DNA of 5,540 nucleotides from contig QWOR01000024.1 in the NCBI GenBank assembly GCA_003669575.1, forward strand, positions 1 to 5,540. Reading direction: 5' to 3'. The position numbers and the translations under genes were made by a program. This DNA is from Planctomycetota bacterium. Its GTDB lineage: Bacteria; Planctomycetota; Planctomycetia; Planctomycetales; Planctomycetaceae. Shown piece by piece: positions 1-5,211 of this stretch (position 1 is the stretch's first letter; the number at the start of each line of letters is the position of its first letter). The notes under the pieces are model-generated. The model was given only the letters and a program-made list of their open reading frames with translations. It was not told where the DNA came from and ran no database searches.

Positions 1-189
1 GCGGCGGAAGTCGGTACACACGAAGGTCGGGACGTGGACGGTGCGGATGTTGGTGGCATAAGGAGCCCCGAGCGTATAGCCGCATCCCGACAAGACACTC
101 AAATTAGCAATCGACAACAGACCCACGCCGAGTTGGCAAAGTGCCGACCGGCGTGATTGTGAATCTGTGATGGGGGCCTGTGGTTTCAC
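1..189 (-). CDS. lptE: LptE-like LPS-assembly lipoprotein, N-terminal part (cut by window edge)
   Basis: This is the first 63 codons of a gene that runs off the left edge. LptE is the outer-membrane lipoprotein that plugs the LptD barrel and helps deliver lipopolysaccharide to the cell surface. The sequence shows a charged N-terminus, a hydrophobic stretch at about residues 19-33, a good lipobox LSGC with the acylated Cys at residue 36, and then GYTLG, followed by IRTVHVPTF and a terminal FRR. The 'GCGY-L-G ... I-TV-VP-F ... FRR' pattern is typical of LptE-like proteins. The start is GTG at 189: an in-frame stop lies upstream, no ATG, GTG or TTG intervenes, and the gene begins 11 bases after the stop of the BamD-like gene, so the two are probably cotranscribed. 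No strong Shine-Dalgarno is seen. The family call rests on the N-terminus only, because the rest is outside the window. Confidence 0.75.
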   Translation of the reverse strand, partial: MKPQAPITDSQSRRSALCQLGVGLLSIANLSVLSGCGYTLGAPYATNIRTVHVPTFVCTDFRR

Positions 190-200
190 GGCGATACGAC

Positions 201-1787
201 TTAATCCAGAGACGCTCGTCCTGCGGATCGTCCTTCGGCTGAGGCCTCTTGGTAACGCGGGACGGGAGAAGAGTTCGGAGTGAATTCTTCAGAGTCTGAT
301 TCCTCAGGCTCTGTGGAATCAGGCTCTTCATCCGGGGCCGGGACAGCTCGTTGCGGCCAGTTGAATTTGGGAAGGCGGAGCGGAGCTTTGGGAGCTTCCT
401 CTTCCTCGGCCTCAGGCGGGGCTTCGGTATCTTGCTGCTCGTTCGGGTCAGGCTTCTTGGAACCGACCCGTGGCCAGCTCCATTGAGGTTGCACGACGGC
501 TTGTCCCTGTTCCTGAAGAATCTTGCGAGACCGTTCCGCGTACTCTGAGTCGGGGAACTTGTTGATCAGGATGTTGCAGTAGATTGCGACCGACTCCGGA
601 GAGTTCTTCGCCTGGTAGTATTCCACCTTGTCCCAGATCCGCGCCACTTCGGCTTCGTACATCTTGTTGAGTTCGCCGCCCAGACGATTCCGCTCTTCTT
701 CGGACAGGTCTGGGAAGATGCGCAGGGCGGCCTCTTTGAGTTGGATCGCCTCGTTGAGGTTCTGCCCGTCGTAGTTCGAACCCTGATAGCTGGCCAGTGT
801 CACGTGTGACCCCAACAGGAACGCATCCTGGAAGTGGGGGCTGTCGGGATATTGCTCTCGGAGTAACTTGTAGAGCCGGGACGACTCCTCAAAGTCCTGT
901 GTCCGAAGGTGGAAGCTGGCCGACACCATCAGCGCGTCGTCTGCCAGTGGTCCCGTCGCGTCATGCAGCCAGACTGATCGCAGGGCCTGGAGTGCCCGAC
1001 CGCGCGTGTCAAACACGGGGCGAGTATTGTCGAAGAAATTCGGAACGATCGGGATGTAGAACGAATCGACGTTCGCGAAATCCTCGGCCTTTTCCTCTTC
1101 GTCAGGGTCCTTCTCGTCCGAGACGACCTGCACATCGCCAGTGGCCTGGGCCTTTTCCGGGAAGCCGAGCCAGATGCGAGCGATCTGGAAATAACGCCGC
1201 GAGACCGTGTCGAGGTGGCGGGTCGATGGATAGCGGTTAATCAACTCGTCGTAGCTGTCTTGTGCAGCTGCGTAGCGGTGCTGGTCGTACTGGCATTCGG
1301 CCTTCATGAAGAGCGAGTCTTCTTCAATCGGGTCGCCGAAGTTGTCGTACGTATCGAACGTCGCGGCGGGTTTCACTCCCCACCAGCGGTCGATGCGGCT
1401 GTGGAATGATTCGTGTGTTTTTCGGCGTTGCTTGGCCAGGCGTTTAAACGCCTTCTCGGCTTCTTTGAACCGGCCTTCTTCATAGAGGGCTTCGGCAGCT
1501 TGATACTCCGTCAGCCCTTCGATCTGGCTGGGATCGTTCTGGGTGAGTGCTTCTGATTTTTCGCGTTTCCACTTCGCCCCCTTCAGGGAACGTTCCAGCG
1601 GCCCCATATAACCTGGGGGCGACTGGCTGGTGGAGCTGGCGGCCAGACGGATATCCGCGCGATTCGGGGTCTGCGACCGCACCAGATTCGCTTGATTCGC
1701 ACATCCGCTTCCCCACAAGGTCGCCAATAACGCCAACCCCCGAAATTTCGGGAATGAGGCAGAGCGGGTTGGAAGTGGGGACGACAT
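201..1787 (-). CDS. BamD-like tetratricopeptide outer-membrane lipoprotein with long acidic tail
   Basis: This is a 528-residue lipoprotein with BamD/YbgF-type helical repeats. BamD is the TPR lipoprotein of the complex that inserts outer-membrane beta-barrels. The N-terminal hydrophobic segment ends in LWGSGC, with Cys at residue 29; the lipobox is imperfect, with Gly rather than Leu at -3. TPR-like units lie at about residues 94-127 (ALYEEGRFKEAEKAFKRL), 160-192 (ending in INRYPS), 281-317 (ending in LLREQYPDSP) and 385-417 (ending in INKFPDSEYA). An acidic linker sits at about 220-240. From about residue 432 the tail is rich in Pro, Glu and Asp. At 528 residues it is about twice the length of proteobacterial BamD (about 245), so equivalence is uncertain. 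ATG 1787 was chosen because it gives a compact signal peptide. ATG 1802 and TTG 1856 are in-frame alternatives, and none has a clear Shine-Dalgarno. The lptE-like gene follows after 11 bases, which supports an envelope-assembly role. Confidence 0.8.
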   Translation of the reverse strand: MSSPLPTRSASFPKFRGLALLATLWGSGCANQANLVRSQTPNRADIRLAASSTSQSPPGYMGPLERSLKGAKWKREKSEALTQNDPSQIEGLTEYQAAEALYEEGRFKEAEKAFKRLAKQRRKTHESFHSRIDRWWGVKPAATFDTYDNFGDPIEEDSLFMKAECQYDQHRYAAAQDSYDELINRYPSTRHLDTVSRRYFQIARIWLGFPEKAQATGDVQVVSDEKDPDEEEKAEDFANVDSFYIPIVPNFFDNTRPVFDTRGRALQALRSVWLHDATGPLADDALMVSASFHLRTQDFEESSRLYKLLREQYPDSPHFQDAFLLGSHVTLASYQGSNYDGQNLNEAIQLKEAALRIFPDLSEEERNRLGGELNKMYEAEVARIWDKVEYYQAKNSPESVAIYCNILINKFPDSEYAERSRKILQEQGQAVVQPQWSWPRVGSKKPDPNEQQDTEAPPEAEEEEAPKAPLRLPKFNWPQRAVPAPDEEPDSTEPEESDSEEFTPNSSPVPRYQEASAEGRSAGRASLD

Positions 1788-2236
1788 GTCTGGCGAATCC
1801 ATTCGCACGGAGTGGTTTTGCCAGCGTTGTGACTCTGTCGAGACACTCCAAGGCAAACTTACGGGATTCTGCCACGAAACGCCGTTTGGGGGCTAGACGA
1901 GTTTTCAGAACCGGCGTCTCTCGTGCAGATTGTGCCGACGCAGGCGAGACATCGGATGTGAGTGGTCATGGCTGAGGGGCTTGGTCTGCGTTGAAAGGCG
2001 TTGTCTGTGTTAGGGTTGCGGTGATTTTTTTGGTGCCCGTTGGCGTGAGCTGAAGAAGTTGGGATGTGAGCGGCAATTCCAGTTGGCTCCGCAAGTCGCC
2101 GCGGCGTTTCTCCAATCGTTATCTCCTTATTTCGCAAGCGGTCCTCGGGGAGAGGTATTGTGGACCTCACAGGGAGGTTGCCGGAATGTCCATGTAGACT
2201 TTCGATCACGGAACCAGTGAGTCTAAGATTTTCCCC
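1788..2236. other. Divergent intergenic region without a convincing gene
   Basis: About 450 bases separate the leftward BamD-like gene from the rightward sigma-factor locus, so the promoters of both should lie here. Open frames in either direction are short or have compositionally unlikely translations without recognisable motifs. I see no tRNA, no strong intrinsic terminator and no clear TTGACA/TATAAT pair. A TGTCGA hexamer at 1836-1841 has no matching -10 at the right distance. The only structured patch I found is the inverted-repeat cluster at 2152-2178. Confidence 0.5.
2152..2178. repeat. Overlapping short inverted repeats, possible operator or alternative hairpins
   Basis: GAGGT (2152-2156), ACCTC (2164-2168) and GAGGT (2174-2178) occur in a row. 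The central ACCTC can pair with either flank, with loops of 7 and 5 bases. A second dyad, TGTG (2159-2162) with CACA (2168-2171), is nested in the same patch. It lies 58-85 bases upstream of ATG 2237, where a regulatory site for the sigma locus would be expected. The arms are short enough to arise by chance. Confidence 0.25.
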
Positions 2237-2284
2237 ATGAAGCCCCCGTCGCCCAAATCAATCTCCGACAGCTTGAGCGATTGA
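2237..2284 (+). other. 15-codon frame ending in TGA, in phase with the sigma-factor gene
   Basis: ATG at 2237 opens a frame of 15 codons (MKPPSPKSISDSLSD) that ends at TGA 2282-2284. The same frame then continues directly as YRSESRR into the sigma-factor reading frame, and that heptad is typical of the start of sigma-2 in ECF42 proteins (usual form like 'ER-V-YR-E-RR-V-ATL-RLL'). This is therefore either the true N-terminus of the sigma gene broken by a stop, or a short leader peptide. Removing A2284 would make the neighbouring frame read QLERL straight into YRSESRR, which also looks family-like, but that frame has no ATG, GTG or TTG start further upstream before its own stop. A single substitution of the TGA, for example to TTA (Leu), would restore one uninterrupted 423-codon gene. 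Confidence 0.55.
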
Positions 2285-2305
2285 TACCGGTCCGAATCGC
2301 GGCGA

Positions 2306-3508
2306 GTGTTTGCCACTCTGGTGCGGCTGTTGAGGGATTTTGACCTGGCGGAAGAGGCGATGCATGAGGCGTTCGCCCTCGCGCTGACTCAATGGGCGGA
2401 AAATGGCGTTCCGGAGAATCCTCGGGCGTGGCTGGTCTCGACCGGACGGTTCAAGGCCATTGATGCGATGCGGCGGCGTGGTCGGCTCGACGTGTTATCG
2501 CCGGAGATCACTGGCCGTTACGAAGAGGTCGCCCAGACGAACGCCGCGCGGGGCGATCTGGATATCGAAGACGATCGCTTGCGTCTGATCTTCACCTGCT
2601 GTCATCCGGCGATCGATCTGCTGGTCCAGGTGCCGCTCACGCTGCGCGAGGTCTGTGGGTTGACCACCGAAGAAGTGGCGAGTGCGTTTCTGACCTCTCC
2701 CTCGACGATGGCGCAGCGGATCGTCCGGGGCAAAGCCAAGATCCGTGATGCGGGGATCCCCTTTGTGATTCCCTCGGCGGGGGATTTGCCCGAACGTCTC
2801 GGACCGGTGCTGTCGGTCATTTATCTGGTGTTCAACGAAGGGTACTCCGCGACTTCCGGTGAGTCCGTCACGCGGGCGGACCTCTCGGGCGAAGCGATCC
2901 GGCTGGGGCGATTGCTGGTGGAACTGTTGCCTGACCCCGAGGCGATGGGACTGCTTGCCCTGATGCTGTTACAGGAGTCCCGCCGCCGCGCCCGGACCAC
3001 ATCTGATGGAGATATTGTCCTGCTCGAGGACCAGGATCGGACGCAATGGGACAGCTCGCTCATCACGGAAGGACAGCGACTGGTCGAGCGGGCACTCTCG
3101 ACCCGGCAGTTCGGAGCCTACACGGTCCAGGCGGCGATCGCGGCCATCCACGCGAATGCTCACTCGGCTGATCAGACCGACTGGCCGCAGATCGTCGCTC
3201 TGTACGATGCACTGCTGGCGATGAATTCTTCTCCCGTCATTGAGCTGAATCGCGCGGTGGCTGTCGCCATGCGTGATGGGCCGGACGCCGGGCTGGAGTT
3301 GATCAACGCGATACTCGACCGTCAGCAACTGGTGGATTATCACCTGACGCATGCCGCCCGGGCGGAGCTGTGCCGACGTGCGGGGCGACTTGAGGAGGCG
3401 CTGGCCGCATACGAACTGGCCATGACGCTTGTCCGCCAGGAACCGGAGCGGCGGTTTCTGGCCCGACGCCTGTCAGATCTCCGTCTTTCGCTCGACAAAA
3501 CTCGGTGA
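2306..3508 (+). CDS. ECF42-type RNA polymerase sigma factor with C-terminal TPR-like extension
   Basis: This encodes an extracytoplasmic-function sigma factor of the COG4941/ECF42 type, which redirects RNA polymerase to its own promoter class. Sigma-2 covers about residues 1-60 (RLLRDFDLAEEA, then NPRAWLVSTGRFKAIDAMRR). Sigma-4 covers about 105-150 (LTLREVCGLTTEEVASAFL, then STMAQRIVRGKAKIRDA). The signature YLVFNEGYSA is at 173-182. The TPR-like helical extension runs from about 255 to 395 and includes FGAYTVQAAIAAIHA, TDWPQIVALYDALL, ELNRAVAVAMRDGP and a C-terminal RQEPERRFLARRLSDL. In characterised ECF42 members this extension is needed for activity and no anti-sigma factor is known; none is visible here. 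The start is GTG 2306, the first usable start after the in-frame TGA at 2282. Conserved residues YRSESRR lie upstream of it, so the protein as annotated (400 residues) lacks the first few residues of sigma-2 and may be impaired. Family assignment is firm; functionality is less so. Confidence 0.93.
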   Translation: MFATLVRLLRDFDLAEEAMHEAFALALTQWAENGVPENPRAWLVSTGRFKAIDAMRRRGRLDVLSPEITGRYEEVAQTNAARGDLDIEDDRLRLIFTCCHPAIDLLVQVPLTLREVCGLTTEEVASAFLTSPSTMAQRIVRGKAKIRDAGIPFVIPSAGDLPERLGPVLSVIYLVFNEGYSATSGESVTRADLSGEAIRLGRLLVELLPDPEAMGLLALMLLQESRRRARTTSDGDIVLLEDQDRTQWDSSLITEGQRLVERALSTRQFGAYTVQAAIAAIHANAHSADQTDWPQIVALYDALLAMNSSPVIELNRAVAVAMRDGPDAGLELINAILDRQQLVDYHLTHAARAELCRRAGRLEEALAAYELAMTLVRQEPERRFLARRLSDLRLSLDKTR

Positions 3509-3549
3509 AAACCTGCGTCTCGGATTTTTTGTGGAATTCTGGGAAGCCT

Positions 3550-3576
3550 TGTCGATTGCCGCGCCAGCTGTTCGAC
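3550..3576 (+). promoter_or_regulatory. Candidate ECF42-dependent promoter (TGTCGA-N17-CGAC)
   Basis: TGTCGA at 3550-3555 is followed after exactly 17 bases by CGAC at 3573-3576. ECF42 target promoters described in Streptomyces have, to my recollection, TGTCGA at -35 and a CGA(A/T)C-like -10. The site lies in the 129-base gap between the sigma gene and the SRPBCC gene. The predicted transcript would start around 3582 and give a leader of about 55 bases containing the GAGGAG ribosome-binding site. A chance full match in so short a gap is unlikely. No equivalent was found upstream of the sigma gene or of the later genes, which suggests one entry point for the whole cassette. Confidence 0.6.
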
Positions 3577-3622
3577 TATCTGTGAAAAGTCGGGATCCAC
3601 GCGACGCGCATCACTGGACTCC

Positions 3623-3628
3623 GAGGAG
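3623..3628 (+). promoter_or_regulatory. Ribosome-binding site GAGGAG of the SRPBCC gene
   Basis: GAGGAG ends 9 bases before ATG 3638 and fixes that start. It is the longest Shine-Dalgarno match noticed in the window, which suggests the gene is well translated when the upstream promoter is active. Confidence 0.7.
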
Positions 3629-3637
3629 TAATTCCCG

Positions 3638-4096
3638 ATGACTCAGGCAGCTGGTACGGTTCAATTGCATCGAGTCTTCCGCTGTCCCCCGGAGCGATTG
3701 TATCGAGCCTTTCTTGATCCCGATGCGATGGTCAAGTGGCTCCCTCCCTACGGGTTTACTGGCAAGATTCACCGTATGGATGCCCGCGTCGGCGGCGGTT
3801 ACCACATGTCGTTCACGAACTTCGGCACGGGGCACAGCCATTCGTTCAGCGGGACTTACGTGGAGCTGACTCCCGGTGAGCGGATTCGTTACGTCAACAA
3901 GTTTGACGATCCGAATCTCCCCGGTGAGATGCAGGTCACCATCACCCTGCGCAAAGTCCTCTGCGGAACTGAGATCGAGATAGTGCAGGCTGGCATCCCC
4001 GCTGTGATTCCAGTGGAGTTCTGCTACCTCGGCTGGCAGGAGTCACTGGCGATGCTTGCCCAGGTCGTCGATCCCGAGATCCCGGATGGTAAGTAG
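3638..4096 (+). CDS. SRPBCC / AHSA1-like domain protein
   Basis: This 152-residue protein is a single START-like (SRPBCC) domain of the activator-of-Hsp90-ATPase-homologue type (AHSA1, PF08327). The N-terminal strand and first helix read LHRVFRCPPERLYRAFLDPDAMVKWLPP (8-37), with the W that is common in this family. VGGGYHMSF at 51-59, FSGTYVELTPGERIRY at 70-85 and the C-terminal helix GWQESLAMLAQ (132-142) complete the pattern, and the length is normal. These domains form a deep hydrophobic pocket, but the ligand of this subgroup is not known; an Hsp90 role is not implied. It is probably soluble and cytoplasmic, as no signal peptide is seen. It is the first gene after the candidate ECF42 promoter, and AHSA1-like genes recur beside such sigma factors in many phyla, so it is probably the leading member of the regulon. 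Confidence 0.9.
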   Translation: MTQAAGTVQLHRVFRCPPERLYRAFLDPDAMVKWLPPYGFTGKIHRMDARVGGGYHMSFTNFGTGHSHSFSGTYVELTPGERIRYVNKFDDPNLPGEMQVTITLRKVLCGTEIEIVQAGIPAVIPVEFCYLGWQESLAMLAQVVDPEIPDGK

Positions 4097-4207
4097 GAAA
4101 GACATTCTTGTCCGTCTCTCATCAAAGAAACCACGAGACAACAGCTGATCTTTACATGCGGTCTCACTCGTCTTCTGACTTCTCGATTCGAAACAGAAAG
4201 CACAAAC

Positions 4208-4702
4208 ATGGAAACTCCACAGCCCCTCGAACAGCATCACTGGCTTCTGCAACTGCTGGGAGACTGGACCTACGCTCACGAATGCCACATGGGCCCTGAT
4301 CAGCCTCCGATGCAGTGTGCCGGGCAGCAGACAACTCGGGCACTCGGGCAGCTGTGGATTTTGACGGAGATCACCGGTTCGATGCCCGATGGCAACGAAG
4401 CCCGCTCGGTGATTACGCTTGGTTACGACCCCGCGCAGGAATGCTTTGTGGGGACATTCGTGTCGTCCTGCATGACGCATATGTGGCCCTATCGCGGGAC
4501 TCTGGACGCCGCCCGCAAGGTGCTGACTCTCGACTCGGAAGGTCCCAGTTTTTCCGGTGATGGAACGATGGCCAAGTACCAGGACATCATTGAGATCATC
4601 GACCGCGACCACCATACGATGACCTCACAATTTCTCGGCCCGGATGGCCAGTGGGTCCGTTTCATGCACGGAACGTACCAGCGTACTGGAGCGGCCAAAT
4701 AG
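4208..4702 (+). CDS. DUF1579 family protein
   Basis: This 164-residue protein carries the full pattern of the DUF1579 family (PF07617). It has HHWLLQLLGDWTY at the N-terminus (10-22), then LGQLWILTEITGSMPDG (46-62), ITLGYDPAQECFVGTFVSSCM (69-89) and HMWPYRGTLD (91-100). The remainder shows LTLDSEGPS (106-114), a YQDIIEII segment (124-131) and a closing DGQWVRFMHGTYQRT (146-160). The repeated beta-strand layout suggests a lipocalin-like barrel, which is inference from the pattern. No signal peptide or membrane segment is present. The function of the family is unknown. The gene starts 111 bases after the SRPBCC gene with no strong Shine-Dalgarno before ATG 4208. No ECF42-type promoter was found in that gap, so it is probably read through from upstream. 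Members often sit with SRPBCC, DoxX and YCII genes near ECF sigma factors. Confidence 0.9.
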   Translation: METPQPLEQHHWLLQLLGDWTYAHECHMGPDQPPMQCAGQQTTRALGQLWILTEITGSMPDGNEARSVITLGYDPAQECFVGTFVSSCMTHMWPYRGTLDAARKVLTLDSEGPSFSGDGTMAKYQDIIEIIDRDHHTMTSQFLGPDGQWVRFMHGTYQRTGAAK

Positions 4703-4770
4703 ATTCGTTCGACAGGGCGTGGAGGCCTTCCAGCTCCTCAGACTTCTGTCAATGCTCCTGTTCCTGCTAG

Positions 4771-4790
4771 CCATCTCGAACCATCTCGTA
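4771..4790 (+). repeat. Tandem 10-base direct repeat before the DoxX-like gene
   Basis: CCATCTCGAA (4771-4780) is followed immediately by CCATCTCGTA (4781-4790), differing at one position. The pair abuts the ribosome-binding site GAGGA (4791-4795). It may be a small slippage duplication or a binding site; nothing else supports a function. Confidence 0.45.
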
Positions 4791-4800
4791 GAGGAATCTC

Positions 4801-5211
4801 ATGCCCTCCAAAGCAAAACGCATTACCGGTTATGTTCTGACCGCACTGGTCGGGCTCTTTCTGATCGGAGCCAGTGGGGTCCCGAAGTTCATCTACTTTC
4901 CCGGGAAGAAAGAGATGTTCGACCATCTCGGAATCACCACGGATCTTTCGCCGGTTCTCGGTGTGCTCGAGATTGCTGTCACGTTGTTGTTTCTGATTCC
5001 TCGGACTTCTTTCGTCGGGGCGATCCTGGTGACGGGTTACCTGGGTGGGGCCATCTGGGCCCACGTGCGGGTGGGGGACCCGTGGTTCTTTCCGATCATC
5101 ATCGGCGTAGTCATGTGGGTGGCACTGGGGCTGCGAAAGCCGGTGATCTTTTCGCTGGCGTGTGGGTGTCCTTCAGCTTGTCTTTCTGGAACCAATGGAA
5201 ACACACCATGA
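4801..5211 (+). CDS. DoxX-like four-helix inner-membrane protein
   Basis: This 136-residue membrane protein is of the DoxX-like type (PF13564). Four hydrophobic helices lie at about residues 9-27, 49-67, 71-89 and 95-111. The GVPKF motif follows helix 1, and GYLGGAIWAHVRVGDPWFFPIIIGVVMWVALGLR (79-112) is a close fit to the family core. Related DoxX/DoxD proteins have been linked to redox and sulfur metabolism, but the function of this small subgroup is unknown. ATG 4801 is well supported by GAGGA 5 bases upstream. The end of the gene overlaps the YCII start by ATGA, so the two are translationally coupled. After LGLRK the sequence departs from the usual Arg-rich family ending and becomes KPVIFSLACGCPSACLSG..., with three cysteines between 121 and 127. 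This could be a lineage-specific tail or a frame change near the end. Confidence 0.88.
   Translation: MPSKAKRITGYVLTALVGLFLIGASGVPKFIYFPGKKEMFDHLGITTDLSPVLGVLEIAVTLLFLIPRTSFVGAILVTGYLGGAIWAHVRVGDPWFFPIIIGVVMWVALGLRKPVIFSLACGCPSACLSGTNGNTP

Noticed and set aside
797..1240. 147-codon plus-strand open frame opposite the BamD-like gene
   Set aside because: It lies entirely antisense to a well-supported gene, and its Arg/Pro/Gly-rich translation is typical of an antisense shadow.
1836..1841. TGTCGA as a second ECF42 promoter
   Set aside because: There is no CGA-type -10 about 17 bases downstream, and on the plus strand it points into a stretch without a gene for nearly 400 bases.
1859..2209. 116-codon minus-strand open frame in the divergent region
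   Set aside because: It starts with GTG without a ribosome-binding site, its translation has no recognisable motif, and its composition looks like non-coding GC-rich sequence.
2282..2284. TGA read as selenocysteine in the sigma gene
   Set aside because: The family has an ordinary hydrophobic residue at this position, no redox role is expected, and I saw no selenocysteine-insertion hairpin directly after the codon.
3523..3530. T-run after the sigma gene as an intrinsic terminator
   Set aside because: No stable GC-rich hairpin precedes the run of T.
4114..4139. GTCTC/GAGAC inverted repeat after the SRPBCC gene as a terminator
   Set aside because: The stem is only 5 base pairs with a 16-base loop and no T-run, so it is not a credible terminator.
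4043..4615. 190-codon minus-strand open frame across the DUF1579 gene
   Set aside because: It is antisense to a gene with a clear family match, and its translation resembles no known family.
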